Positions 43,989-51,393 are shown, counted from the first letter of the stretch. The stretch: 64,000 nt of DNA from Natronococcus roseus (GCF_043677095.1 NZ_JBHLJR010000009.1:62001-126000); one strand, 5' to 3'. Notes: generated from the letters alone by a model not told the origin. Translations and numbers: made by a program.

Positions 43989-44339
43989 TCAGCGGGACGC
44001 CCAACCGAAGAACAGCCAGACGTCGCCGTGCTTGCCTTTCAAGCCCTTGCGTTCGCGATACCGTTTCGCTTCGGTCGTGCCCGAGCAGTTGATCGCTCCG
44101 GCAGGACCCCGCTTGCTCTGTATTCGCTCGTCCCCTTCTTCGATCAGTTCGCGTGCGACAGTGCGTTTCTGCCGACCTTTGTGCTCACGTTCGGGTATCA
44201 CCTCGAGCGTGTCTTTCTCAGCGATCGTACCGGTGTAGCCGCCGTGACCGTGCATATTCCGAGCGTCCTCGATAGCCTTCGAGAACGCTTCTTCAGCGGT
44301 TTTCCCAAATGCCAGCGTCTCGAACGTCACAGCGCCCAT
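43989..44339 (-). CDS. Conserved haloarchaeal element protein
   Basis: A 116-residue protein. MGAVTFETLAFGKTAEEAFSKAIEDARNMHGHGGYTGTIAEKD at the N-terminus matches small proteins I associate with haloarchaeal plasmids and proviruses (the HGHGGYTGTIAEK motif). The C-terminal half is basic (KRYRERKGLKGKHGDVWLFFGWASR). Last in a four-gene minus-strand operon starting at 44910. Its start overlaps the preceding small ORF's stop (TGATG). Function unknown. Confidence 0.75.
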   Translation of the reverse strand: MGAVTFETLAFGKTAEEAFSKAIEDARNMHGHGGYTGTIAEKDTLEVIPEREHKGRQKRTVARELIEEGDERIQSKRGPAGAINCSGTTEAKRYRERKGLKGKHGDVWLFFGWASR

Positions 44340-44422
44340 CAGAATCCCTCCGTTATACGCTCGTGGGCGGCGCTTTCGACGGTTTGATCCAAATTGGTGT
44401 TGTAGTTTTGAGTGTTCATCAT
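44339..44422 (-). CDS. Small ORF (27 aa) in the 44910 operon
   Basis: Starts MMNTQNYNTNLDQTVESAAHE and ends at TGA overlapping the next ATG by one base, as expected for coupled genes. It has no recognisable domain. The spacing and overlap support it as real. Confidence 0.45.
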   Translation of the reverse strand: MMNTQNYNTNLDQTVESAAHERITEGF

Positions 44423-44435
44423 AAAAGGGCCTCCG

Positions 44436-44675
44436 CTAGAGCACCATCTGGCGGAACTGCCGTTCGGTACAGCCGGAGTCATCGACGCGGATCGGAGCGC
44501 GATCGGGTTCGGGCGCCGGCGTACGGTTCTCGTCAATCGTTCGCCGCTCGTGGAGCCTCCGCATGACCTTCTCGTGCTGCCGATCACCTGGCCGTTCAGG
44601 TGCCGTCACAGCGCGGGCTTCGGCAACGACAGGTCGCTGCTCACTCTCGGCAACGCTCTGGAAACGGAGCGACAT
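44436..44675 (-). CDS. Hypothetical charged protein
   Basis: A 79-residue protein, Arg- and Glu-rich, with HEKVMRRLHERRTIDE in the middle and a single Cys near the end (SGCTERQFRQMVL). It begins 4 bases after the 44680-44910 gene stops, so it shares that operon. No family recognised. Confidence 0.5.
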   Translation of the reverse strand: MSLRFQSVAESEQRPVVAEARAVTAPERPGDRQHEKVMRRLHERRTIDENRTPAPEPDRAPIRVDDSGCTERQFRQMVL

Positions 44676-44679
44676 GGCT

Positions 44680-44910
44680 CTATTCGCTGTCGCTCTGGTT
44701 GCTCGATCGGCGTTCGGTCATGGTCTCTTCGACCATCTCGAGGAACCGCTCGCGGTCCTCCTCGATCTCCTCGATCGAGTTCCGCCCAAGCGTGGCCTTC
44801 ACGCGGTCCTCGTCGCGAGTACCGTCGCCGCGCTTGCTCTGCACCTGAAGCGTGCAGAATCCGTCTTCGTTCTCGGTCAGTTCGGTTTGAAGGTCGTCTT
44901 TCCGTGCCAT
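44680..44910 (-). CDS. Hypothetical acidic protein, first gene of minus-strand module operon
   Basis: A 76-residue acidic protein: DGFCTLQVQSKRGDGTRDEDRVKATLGRNSIEEIEEDRERFLEMVEETM. The C-terminal half is a predicted helix. It has its own copy of the shared promoter-operator (44919-44967). It starts MARKDD within the CCATGGCA box common to the four units. Function unknown. Confidence 0.6.
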   Translation of the reverse strand: MARKDDLQTELTENEDGFCTLQVQSKRGDGTRDEDRVKATLGRNSIEEIEEDRERFLEMVEETMTERRSSNQSDSE

Positions 44911-44918
44911 GGATCAGT

Positions 44919-44967
44919 CAGGGAGTGTCTCCCTGTACCCATATATTATATGGGTATTGTATTAAAA
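44919..44967 (-). promoter_or_regulatory. Module promoter P1 (TATA box, palindrome, leader hairpin)
   Basis: Reading the minus strand: TTTTAATAC (44967-44959), palindrome ACCCATATAATATATGGGT (44955-44937), inverted repeat CAGGGA-GACAC-TCCCTG (44935-44919), then ACTGATCCATGGCA with the start codon at 44910. The palindrome sits where an archaeal repressor would cover the transcription start. Confidence 0.75.
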
Positions 44968-45348
44968 GTACCGATTCTCGTCGCTGCACTCGAGTACGCT
45001 AAACGACAAGCGTCAGGCCCCGTCTTGAGAAAACGACTCGTCGCAGCCGGCAGTGAACTCGTAGGCGAGCATTCGGGCGGTCGCTTCGGCGAATCCGGCA
45101 CACACCAGTCGTCGGACCGATCCCCTCGAGGAGCGGGCGCCGGTGTTGGAACCACAATCGACGTCGACTACGTGAACGGCCTCGAGGGACATCCTCACCC
45201 GGGAAGTACGAGTCCAAGTAGACCGTCGGTGATCACGATCTCCAAGCGTACCGAGCCACGACCCTCACTGTCTCACTCGACTCTCGAAATCGCGAACTCG
45301 CACGCTCTTGGGTGCTAAAAACTGAAAATCGAGGTAGCACCGCCGCGG

Positions 45349-45510
45349 CTAGAGCCGAAGGGTGTCGGTCTTGAGGCCGGCGCCGGCGCCATTGAATATC
45401 TCAACCTGCTCACGGCAGGCGCGACAGCCGTGCAGCGTTCCGTCGTTCGCAGCGAAAACGCGCCGATATTGCTCGGTCACGTGAGCGCCGCAGTTGTCGC
45501 ATTCGGGCAT
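45349..45510 (-). CDS. DUF7563-type small zinc-ribbon protein
   Basis: Starting at ATG 45510 gives 53 residues: MPECDNCGAHVTEQYRRVF, then an acidic turn, then GCRACREQ. The cysteine pairs CxxC (4, 7) and CxxC (29, 32) and the RVF motif match haloarchaeal DUF7563 zinc ribbons. It begins 2 bases after the SWIM-type gene ends, so they are co-expressed from P2. Probably a nucleic-acid-binding or protein-interaction module. Confidence 0.75.
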   Translation of the reverse strand: MPECDNCGAHVTEQYRRVFAANDGTLHGCRACREQVEIFNGAGAGLKTDTLRL

Positions 45511-45512
45511 TG

Positions 45513-45866
45513 TTAGTCCCTCTGCGTGACGTGCTCGCCAAGGTCGGGATCGATCGAGCTCTCGTCGACACCGGCCGGGATCTCCCAGTCGCCGGTGGCG
45601 TAGCGGACCCGCTTCTCGTGCTTGCACTGCTCACCCGCTCCGAGGTTGTAGGTCGCGTCAGGGCAGGTGCACGACCCTTCGCGGAGGTCGACCGTGTACT
45701 GCTTCTCGGTGACCACGACGTACATGTCATCAGCCCCGCGAACGTGGTCGAAGTCCTCGAGAACGCTCATGTACTCGGTTAGGGCGCGAACGCTACGGTC
45801 GTCGATATCGGTGATTGTCGGTCCGGTGCTTCCAGCGTCGTTCTGTGTCGCAATTTCGGGTGCCAT
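45513..45866 (-). CDS. SWIM zinc-finger protein
   Basis: A 117-residue protein with YTVDLREGSCTCPDATYNLGAGEQCKHEKRV, the CxC-xn-CxH pattern of SWIM zinc fingers (residues 68-85). SWIM fingers bind DNA or proteins and are frequent in mobile elements and in transposase or recombination partners. The start lies in a CCATGGCA box with the P2 promoter upstream, divergent from the 46018 gene. Short haloarchaeal SWIM proteins of this size are found in plasmids and proviruses. Confidence 0.85.
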   Translation of the reverse strand: MAPEIATQNDAGSTGPTITDIDDRSVRALTEYMSVLEDFDHVRGADDMYVVVTEKQYTVDLREGSCTCPDATYNLGAGEQCKHEKRVRYATGDWEIPAGVDESSIDPDLGEHVTQRD

Positions 45867-45876
45867 GGAATCCAGT

Positions 45877-45925
45877 CAGGGAGTGGTTCCCTGTACCCAT
45901 ATATTGTATTGGAAGTGTGTTAAAA
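45877..45925 (-). promoter_or_regulatory. Module promoter P2
   Basis: On the minus strand: TTTTAACAC (45925-45917), CCAATACAATATATGGGTA (45912-45894, palindrome half-degenerate on the TATA side), inverted repeat CAGGGA-ACCAC-TCCCTG (45893-45877), then ACTGGATTCCATGGCA with the start at 45866. It is head-to-head with P3, 36 bases apart. Confidence 0.75.
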
Positions 45926-45960
45926 CTGTCGGTCGATCATGGCTCGCAGGCGATTCGGTA

Positions 45961-46014
45961 CCTTTATTGCCTTACCCATATATTGTATGGTTACAGGGGC
46001 ACTCCCTGACCGGA
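45961..46014 (+). promoter_or_regulatory. Module promoter P3
   Basis: CCTTTATTG (45961-45969), ACCCATATATTGTATGGT (45974-45991), CAGGGGCACTCCCTG (45994-46008; inverted repeat with shortened spacer), then ACCGGAACCATGGCA with the start at 46018. Confidence 0.75.
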
Positions 46015-46017
46015 ACC

Positions 46018-46452
46018 ATGGCACTTGCAGAACCCAACGCGGAAACGGAAGCAGAGACCGAGAACCGAGGCCTCGCGGCGGGTGAGGTCGAGATGATCGA
46101 CTACGGGACGATCCAGATGATGCACGACGAACCCGGCGACGCTCAGGTTGACGGAAAGACCCGCTTCGTCGCTGTCGCCCGAACGCTCGAGAGTGAGGAT
46201 ATCAGCCTTCTACCGGGTCAGACGGTCGTTCTCTACGTCGATACCGGTGCGAACGTTGCCTTCGAGCGCTGGTTCCCGCTGCCACTCGAGTGGGAAGGAG
46301 TTCCACGCTCGGTCGTTGTCTCGCAGAATCAGGAATTCAAGCCACTCTCCGACGACCTGAAGGCCACTGCGGAGCAAGTCATTGAACTCTACGACGGCGT
46401 TGAGGTTGACACGGATGAAAACGTGGATTGGCGGGTCGGCGAAGAGGAATAG
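46018..46452 (+). CDS. Hypothetical acidic protein of the promoter-sharing module
   Basis: I choose ATG 46018 inside the shared CCATGGCA box, giving 144 residues; longer frames upstream run through the P3 promoter. After an acidic tail (EPNAETEAETE) it has VEMIDYGTIQMMHDEPGDAQVDGKTRFVAVARTL, a beta-rich part FLPGQTVVLYVDTGANVAFERWFPLPLEWEGVPRSVVVSQNQ-like, and ends GEEE. No family recognised. The SprT-like gene follows 8 bases later. Confidence 0.7.
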   Translation: MALAEPNAETEAETENRGLAAGEVEMIDYGTIQMMHDEPGDAQVDGKTRFVAVARTLESEDISLLPGQTVVLYVDTGANVAFERWFPLPLEWEGVPRSVVVSQNQEFKPLSDDLKATAEQVIELYDGVEVDTDENVDWRVGEEE

Positions 46453-46460
46453 ACGGCCCG

Positions 46461-47030
46461 ATGTCCCCCGAACAGTTATCGCTCGCTGACGCACTCGAGG
46501 CCGCTACCGATAGTGAGACGGCCGACAGCGTCGCTGAACGCGAGCTCGACGAACCCGAGACTAAAGCGGAGCTACGTGCTCGAGCGGCGTCGCACGCTGC
46601 CGACGTCGCCGGCGAACACTTCCCCGAGCTGCCGGTCGAGTCGATCAACTGGGAGACATCAACCCAGATGCAGCGCTCGGCAGGAAAGGCCGGCTACAAC
46701 CGAGCGAACAATCAGATCACGATCCGGCTCTCGTGGGACGCATACCGCGAGTACGGCTGGCAGAAGTTCGCCCGGACGATCCGCCACGAACTGATCCACG
46801 CCTACCAGTTCCACAAGCACAGCGAAGCCGATCACGGTCCAACGTTCACCCGGTGGGTTGATCCACTTGACACCGATCGCCACTGCGAGCGCTTTGCTGA
46901 CCCGAAATACTGGATAGTCTGCGACGACTGCGAGAAGCGCGACCCGCGCTACCAGCGCTCGAAGATTGTCAAGAACCCTAGCAACTATCGCTGTCAGTGC
47001 GGTGGCAATCTCCGAGTTGAGGACGCCTGA
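46461..47030 (+). CDS. SprT-like zinc metalloprotease
   Basis: Starting at ATG 46461 (MSPEQLSLADALEA) gives 189 residues. The HExxH zinc site is HELIH at 109-113, followed by AYQFHKHSEADHGPTFTRWV with the third His. A C-terminal zinc ribbon has four Cys (CDDC, CQCG) near residues 155-180. SprT/Spartan proteases degrade DNA-protein crosslinks; small haloarchaeal members are common in plasmids and proviruses. It is in the P3 operon. A role in processing covalent replication or relaxase complexes is conceivable but unproven. Confidence 0.88.
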   Translation: MSPEQLSLADALEAATDSETADSVAERELDEPETKAELRARAASHAADVAGEHFPELPVESINWETSTQMQRSAGKAGYNRANNQITIRLSWDAYREYGWQKFARTIRHELIHAYQFHKHSEADHGPTFTRWVDPLDTDRHCERFADPKYWIVCDDCEKRDPRYQRSKIVKNPSNYRCQCGGNLRVEDA

Positions 47031-47059
47031 TCTGGCGCCCTCCCTGCAGCCGATCAGTA

Positions 47060-47110
47060 CCTTTATGTTATTCCCATATATTATATTGATATATCGAAAT
47101 ATACCCTGAC
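47060..47110 (+). promoter_or_regulatory. Module promoter P4 (diverged)
   Basis: CCTTTATGT (47060-47068), TCCCATATATTATATTGATA (47072-47091), then ATACCCTGACAGAATCCATGGCA with the start at 47118. The left arm of the leader inverted repeat is lost, leaving only CCCTGAC, so this copy may be regulated differently. Confidence 0.65.
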
Positions 47111-47117
47111 AGAATCC

Positions 47118-47294
47118 ATGGCACTCACGATTGAAATTCGAGGTGCTGACAAGCCGACGGAAGAAGCCCGCATCGTCGCAGGCTACGAACGCGGTCAGCA
47201 GCTCTCCCAGCTGCTCGAAGCCGGGGATGACGTCGACCCAAAGATCGCCGACGAACTGAAGCGGTACCTGGTATGCACTCCAGTGCCAGCCTAG
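47118..47294 (+). CDS. Small hypothetical protein, possibly frameshifted
   Basis: ATG 47118 lies in the CCATGGCA box of P4 and encodes 58 residues: MALTIEIRGADKPTEEA, RIVAGYERGQQLSQLLEAG, then a helical DELKRYLV and CTPVPA stop. Another frame past the stop carries NRDDLEGYTKALLEEEED (to 47373), which looks like the original C-terminus, so a frameshift near 47290 may have shortened it. No family known. Confidence 0.55.
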   Translation: MALTIEIRGADKPTEEARIVAGYERGQQLSQLLEAGDDVDPKIADELKRYLVCTPVPA

Positions 47295-47725
47295 CTGAAC
47301 TCGTGATCAAACACGGAACCGCGACGACCTGGAGGGCTACACTAAAGCGCTGCTCGAGGAGGAAGAAGACTGAGAACCGGCTACTGCGTGATGCTGACCA
47401 GCGAGACCGCTGGTGAGTCATCTCACCTCGGTCTATACACCTGGCACATCGCCAGCAACGTCGTGGAAAGGACAAGTCGGAAAAAGGATGCCGGCGCCGG
47501 CGTGATCGGTCAATGTAATGGGATCCGCGTGATCATGACGGCGTCAGACGGACGCCCGTTCAATGGCAGGATTACACGTCCGACCGACGTCACCGGTGCC
47601 ATGGTGGATGGCGTCCTCGCGACGCCGTCGCTGTTCGACTCAGCGCACCGGATTCTGGTTTGACGGCCTCCCTGCCCCAAGGCCGACGCAACACGGATCC
47701 ATGGCACAAACATACCCTAACTCCA
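47295..47725. other. Remnant stretch between P4 gene and 47726 gene
   Basis: Holds the possible out-of-frame tail of the preceding gene (to 47373) and a 90-codon plus-strand frame (47388-47663) without recognisable features. At 47696-47705 the string CGGATCCATGGCAC resembles the start box of the module promoters but lacks TATA, palindrome and hairpin. Confidence 0.4.
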
Positions 47726-48157
47726 ATGACCGAAGACAAGAACGTCGACATTCGAGAGATTCAGACTGCTAAGCTCCGACAGGCAAAGGGATCGGTCGTC
47801 GTCCGGATCACGAACGCAATCCGCGCGGCCGGTCTCGAGGATGGCTCGTTCCGGTTCGATCCGCACGCCGTCGAGGAGATCGGCATGGTTCCCGCGATCG
47901 GCGTGGAAGAGCGAATCGACGGCCGGACAGACCCGCTCGCGAGTTCGATCCGATTCGAAGGTGACGGAAGCGTGATGATGCTCACGATCCCCCAAGAGGT
48001 CCTTGAGGCGCTTGAGATCGACTCTGACGAGATCAACTGGGATAACCCACCTGAACTGAATGTGTGGGCCGGCGATCAGCTGCTCGCCTTCGAGCGTCCC
48101 GACGAGAGAACCGTTCAGATCGACCGCGACGAGTTGGATGAGGAGAACGATGGCTGA
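47726..48157 (+). CDS. Hypothetical protein of the module (AbrB-like C-terminal part possible)
   Basis: Starting at ATG 47726 (MTEDKNVDIREIQTAKLRQ) gives 143 residues. The second half (SIRFEGDGSVMMLTIPQEVLEALEIDSDEINWDNPPELNVWAGDQLLAFERPD) resembles swapped-hairpin AbrB-type DNA-binding sequences in its SVMMLTIPQEVLEAL rhythm, but only by eye. The stop overlaps the next start by 8 bases. Likely co-transcribed with the two genes downstream. Function unknown. Confidence 0.6.
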   Translation: MTEDKNVDIREIQTAKLRQAKGSVVVRITNAIRAAGLEDGSFRFDPHAVEEIGMVPAIGVEERIDGRTDPLASSIRFEGDGSVMMLTIPQEVLEALEIDSDEINWDNPPELNVWAGDQLLAFERPDERTVQIDRDELDEENDG

Positions 48158-48572
48158 CTCTTCTCAATCGGCTCTCAACGTCGACTCCGTCCGCGAAGCC
48201 GCCGACTACTGGGTCCGATCCACCTACTCGGAATCGGGCCGGGCGATCCATATCCCCACCGAAGAGAGCACACGAGACAAGCCAGAAACACCATGTCGCC
48301 ACGCTCCCCGCACTGGGCGCTGGCGGTCTGTCGAACTCGATCATCTCGATGACGACCTCCTCGAGGAGCGGCTTTGTAGCGAGTGTGCCGCCAAAGCTCT
48401 CGGTGAGGAGTATCATCTTGGTGGCGACGACGTAGACTACTCACGCACGCCTCTCGATAGGCTCACAGATGCTGGCCTCCTGGACGAAGACGACGCCCAA
48501 TTGCGTGCTGACGACGAAGCTGCTCAATCACGTGACGTAGGCGCAGAACCTGAACGTGAGCGTGGTTTGTAG
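48150..48572 (+). CDS. Hypothetical zinc-binding protein
   Basis: Starting at ATG 48150 gives 140 residues. ADYWVRSTYSESGRAIHIPTEESTRDKPETPCRHAPRTGRWRSVELDHLDDDLLEERLCSECAAKALG contains a CxH followed about 30 residues later by CxxC, a likely zinc site. The C-terminal third is acidic and disordered. It overlaps the previous gene by 8 bases and the Mrr-like gene by 1 base (TAGTG). No named family. Confidence 0.6.
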   Translation: MADSSQSALNVDSVREAADYWVRSTYSESGRAIHIPTEESTRDKPETPCRHAPRTGRWRSVELDHLDDDLLEERLCSECAAKALGEEYHLGGDDVDYSRTPLDRLTDAGLLDEDDAQLRADDEAAQSRDVGAEPERERGL

Positions 48573-49453
48573 TGGCCGAAGCACAGGCTGCCGAAGCGCG
48601 ACTTATTCCCGACGTCACCGACTACGAACTCAAACGCTACCTCCAGCAGATGGACCCCTTCGAGTTCGAAGAACTCGTTGCGGCCCTCTGGAAGCGAAAG
48701 GGATGGGACGCTGCAGTCGATGGCGGCACACACGATCGCGGCGTCGACGTCCGGGCCACCAAGTCCTACCCCTACGAGTCGAAGGTGCTCATCCAGGCGA
48801 AGCGATACGGACCGAACACGACCGTTGGCTCACCGGAGATCCAACAGTATGCATCTCTCGCTCATCAAGAGAACGGCGTCGACAAGGTGCTGGTCGTCAC
48901 GACTAACGAATTCTCACGACAGGGCCTCGAGCTTGCACGGGACCTGAACGTCAAAACGATCGACGGCGATGGCCTCGTTCACATCATTCGCGAAGAAGGC
49001 GCCGAGGACCTCGTCGCGGAATACCTCCCGCTGCCAACGCGTGACGAGAGTGGGTCTGAGCCATCGTCTTCGCCCGCCAAATCCACCGATTCAACTAACG
49101 AAGGTGGCCTTCTCTCGTCGCTTCCATCGGTGCCAGGCCTCAAACCTCGCTGGCACTGGGTTGCGATTACGACCGGCTGCTGGGCGATCGCGACGGCGAT
49201 TATGTTTCTCATCGAGCCACCGCTCGGTCTCGGCGTGATCGCAGGCCTAGCAATCCTGATCGCGTGGCCTGGCTTGCCGATCGCGCTCGCACTCGACGGA
49301 ATGTATCTCAATCAGATTCACGAGCGGCGCTACTGGTGGTACCTCTACGCTGTCGTCGCGTTCACACCGTTTCTCGCAACGTTCGCAGGTCTGGTTTACC
49401 TGTACCGGCGAATTCATTCGTTGACTGATACTGGTTTTCTCCCTGTTGACTGA
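48572..49453 (+). CDS. Mrr-like restriction endonuclease with C-terminal membrane segments
   Basis: Starts at GTG 48572, overlapping the preceding stop. Residues 25-150 form a Mrr_cat-type PD-(D/E)XK domain: MDPFEFEELVAALWKRKGWDA, then GGTHDRGVDVRATK, VLIQAKRY (Asp, then Q-x-K) and VLVVTTNEFSRQGLELARDLNVKTIDGDGLVHII. After a Ser/Pro linker two or three hydrophobic helices follow (HWVAITTGCWAIATAIMFLI, LGVIAGLAILIAWPGLPIAL, WYLYAVVAFTPFLATFAGLVYLY), making 293 residues. Mrr-type enzymes cut modified DNA; membrane-anchored forms may attack incoming DNA. Transcription continues from the two coupled genes upstream. Confidence 0.88.
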   Translation: MAEAQAAEARLIPDVTDYELKRYLQQMDPFEFEELVAALWKRKGWDAAVDGGTHDRGVDVRATKSYPYESKVLIQAKRYGPNTTVGSPEIQQYASLAHQENGVDKVLVVTTNEFSRQGLELARDLNVKTIDGDGLVHIIREEGAEDLVAEYLPLPTRDESGSEPSSSPAKSTDSTNEGGLLSSLPSVPGLKPRWHWVAITTGCWAIATAIMFLIEPPLGLGVIAGLAILIAWPGLPIALALDGMYLNQIHERRYWWYLYAVVAFTPFLATFAGLVYLYRRIHSLTDTGFLPVD

Positions 49454-49834
49454 TAATTGATTACGACTGGATTTCGGAGAGCCAGTCGATCCGTAGCTGT
49501 GCGAATGAAACCTGTTCTCTTCATCGCTTCCTGTTACCAAATTACTGGGGGAGAAGAAGGATGTCAATTGACACCATAACTACTCTTGCTTGGACATCTT
49601 TAGTGAATGCCAAGGCTGTGGATTTGTTCTACAAGCGGTGAGCGATACTGATCCCACTCCCAAAAACTGGGATTCATGTCCTCTCTGCGACGGAACTGAC
49701 TTCGAGCTAATCGATACATAGGGCACCGGCATGTGACACAAAGCCTTGCCACCGCCTTCAGAACAAAACAAACTGAGTTGCTCCGAAGAAATTATCAACG
49801 TTTATCTTTTAAGCTTGCAGCTTAATGCAGTGGT
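49454..49834. other. Gap with one small zinc-ribbon frame
   Basis: About 380 bases between the Mrr-like gene and the receiver gene. The only candidate gene is the small zinc-ribbon frame at 49590-49721. Confidence 0.4.
49590..49721 (+). CDS. Possible small zinc-ribbon protein (TTG start)
   Basis: From TTG 49590 the frame reads LDIFSECQGCGFVLQAVSD, TPKNWDSCPLCDGTDFELIDT and stop at 49721. Two CxxC pairs and the CPLCDGTDF ending fit rubredoxin-like or DUF-type haloarchaeal mini zinc ribbons. No ATG is available; an original ATG may have mutated to TTG. Confidence 0.35.
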   Translation: MDIFSECQGCGFVLQAVSDTDPTPKNWDSCPLCDGTDFELIDT

Positions 49835-50308
49835 ATGGGTTCACCAAGTGGGGGAAGTGACAATGAAACAGGAGAATTGATCAATATTTTATTAGTCGAA
49901 CCCAATCATGGTGATATCCGTCTTTTTGAGGAAAACTTTGAGCAAGGAAAGATCTTCAATACTATTCATACCGTTTCTAATGGGGAAGCAGCGCTTGATT
50001 TCGTGAATCAGCGTGGCGAGTATGAAGAGGTGCCACAACCGGACCTCATTTTACTTGAGCCCCAGCTGCCTGGAAAAAGTGGCATGGAAGTCCTCTCGGA
50101 GCTGAATAACGAGCCGGAACTGAAAGAGATTCCAGTGATAGTTCTCACGAGCTCAGAAGTCGGGCAAGAGATCGTGAAATCTCATGGCCTCGAGGCGGAC
50201 GAATATATCCAAAAACCAGTTGAGGCTGAAGAATTCGTCAAATTTGCCAAAGAAGTCGAGGACTTTTGGCTCGCTATTATTCAGGGGAATGGCGAATCAG
50301 ACGGATGA
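49835..50308 (+). CDS. CheY-like receiver protein with Glu at the phosphorylation site
   Basis: A 157-residue single-domain receiver: NILLVEPNHGDIRLFEENF, PDLILLEPQLPGKSGMEVL, IPVIVLTSSEVGQEI, YIQKPVEAEEFVKF. In haloarchaeal relatives the first reads LLVEDNPGD and the phospho-acceptor is Asp in LILLDLNLP; here both are altered (EDN to EPN; D to E). The Thr/Ser and Lys switch residues are kept. A Glu at this position often mimics phosphorylation, so the protein may be constitutively active or phosphorylation-independent. No kinase gene is adjacent. The C-terminal FWLAI is typical of the haloarchaeal family. Confidence 0.88.
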   Translation: MGSPSGGSDNETGELINILLVEPNHGDIRLFEENFEQGKIFNTIHTVSNGEAALDFVNQRGEYEEVPQPDLILLEPQLPGKSGMEVLSELNNEPELKEIPVIVLTSSEVGQEIVKSHGLEADEYIQKPVEAEEFVKFAKEVEDFWLAIIQGNGESDG

Positions 50309-50399
50309 TGTCGATAGTTTGGCCTGCTGTCAAGCCACCCACGACTGGATATTGCTTGTCACTATATACTGGAAGAACTTCGTTGTTTGAGATTATGCC

Positions 50400-51094
50400 A
50401 TCGTGTTTAGTTAAGCGAGTTCCACCAGACGGCGAAGGCTTGTAACCACGTTTGGGCGGTTGTTGGATCAACGTGACTAAAGTTATCACTGAGCGAAGAG
50501 ATGCGTTATTTTACCTCTTTATAGATACGTTCGACAGCGTTCCGATTTCCGTGTCATTCGGGTCGAAATCGGAGCCGGGTTCGCTGGATTGCTGTTGCTA
50601 GATGCTGGGCATGATCGACGAAAAACACGGCGTCCTCGACGTCGTGTTTCTCACAAAGCTCTCTCAAGAATCGTTGCGTTAGTGCTGTTGTAGTCGTCGT
50701 AAAGAGCCGTGCATGCAAGAATCCGTTCGTCTGGGGATCGATAGCCGCGTACAGCCAGAACTGCTGTCCGTTGATTCGGATCACTGTCTCGTCGAGTGCA
50801 ACATGATCCGGACTCGCACCGTTGGCGGGCTGTAGATCGGCCTTGTGTACCCAGTCGTGCACGGCTGTCCGCGAGCGTTCGATACCGAACTTCTATAGTT
50901 TTCGAACGGTATTTGAAAGAGATAGTTCGGCAAGGTGCAGTCGAATACCGAGTTCCATTAGTCGGCACAGTGTCCGCTCTCGCTCCACAAATTCCAAGTT
51001 GATCCAGTCGCTACGACCACTGAGGCGAGCGATTTCTGCCATTGACCAGCCGAAACTCGTCTCGCCTCAAGTTTCAATCTTAACTAAACACGAT
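50400..51094 (-). mobile_element. IS6-type insertion sequence (degenerate)
   Basis: Perfect 16-base terminal inverted repeats: ATCGTGTTTAGTTAAG (50400-50415) and CTTAACTAAACACGAT (51079-51094). Length 695 bp. No 8-bp duplication of the flanks. The same end begins another copy at 63920. Confidence 0.85.
50402..51042 (-). pseudogene. IS6-type transposase with stops
   Basis: The frame starts MAEIARLSGRSDWINLEFVERERT at 51042 and has a stop near 50893 (NTVRKL, stop, KFGIERSRTAVHDWVHKADL). It continues with DHVALDETVIRINGQQFWLYAAID (first Asp), AVFFVDHAQHLATAI, a stop after RLRFRPE near 50555, then HGNRNAVERIYKEVK (catalytic Glu) and VDPTTAQTWLQAFAVWWNSLN. All catalytic blocks are present but interrupted, so it is inactive. 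Confidence 0.8.
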
Positions 51095-51177
51095 CGCTGG
51101 ATGGCTCGCCGTATTTTCAGGCGTCGGCCGTCACGAGCTGCTAGGTTCGTGACAATCTCGCCTTCGTAGGGTCACCA

Positions 51178-51340
51178 GTGTATTCATCTGAACTAAATCC
51201 GGTCGAGGGGTGGTGGGGACAACTTCAATCAGCACTTAGTAACCGGTTCTTTGACTCTCAACAGCGATTAATACCGCCCTTGATCAACTCTCACTTCCAA
51301 AGTGGGCAGTTTCCTCTGACGAGTACTATAGAATCGGTGT
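51178..51340 (+). pseudogene. IS630-type transposase C-terminal remnant
   Basis: The frame reads SSELNPVEGWWGQLQSALSNRFFDS, matching the SPELNPVEECWRQLQ catalytic-Glu region of IS630-family DDE enzymes, then shifts frame in the following helical tail (a shifted frame gives AALDQLSLPKV-like sequence). It ends near the stop of the TctC-type gene. Only this C-terminal piece remains. Confidence 0.65.
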
Positions 51341-51393
51341 AAGCAAGTTAATAATTGAAGCTTCGAACTATTGCTTCCGCATTTGCGTAGTCA

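Noticed and set aside
45667..46452. 261-codon frame starting before P3
   Set aside because: It would translate through the P2 and P3 promoters; the ATG at 46018 inside the conserved box is the better start.
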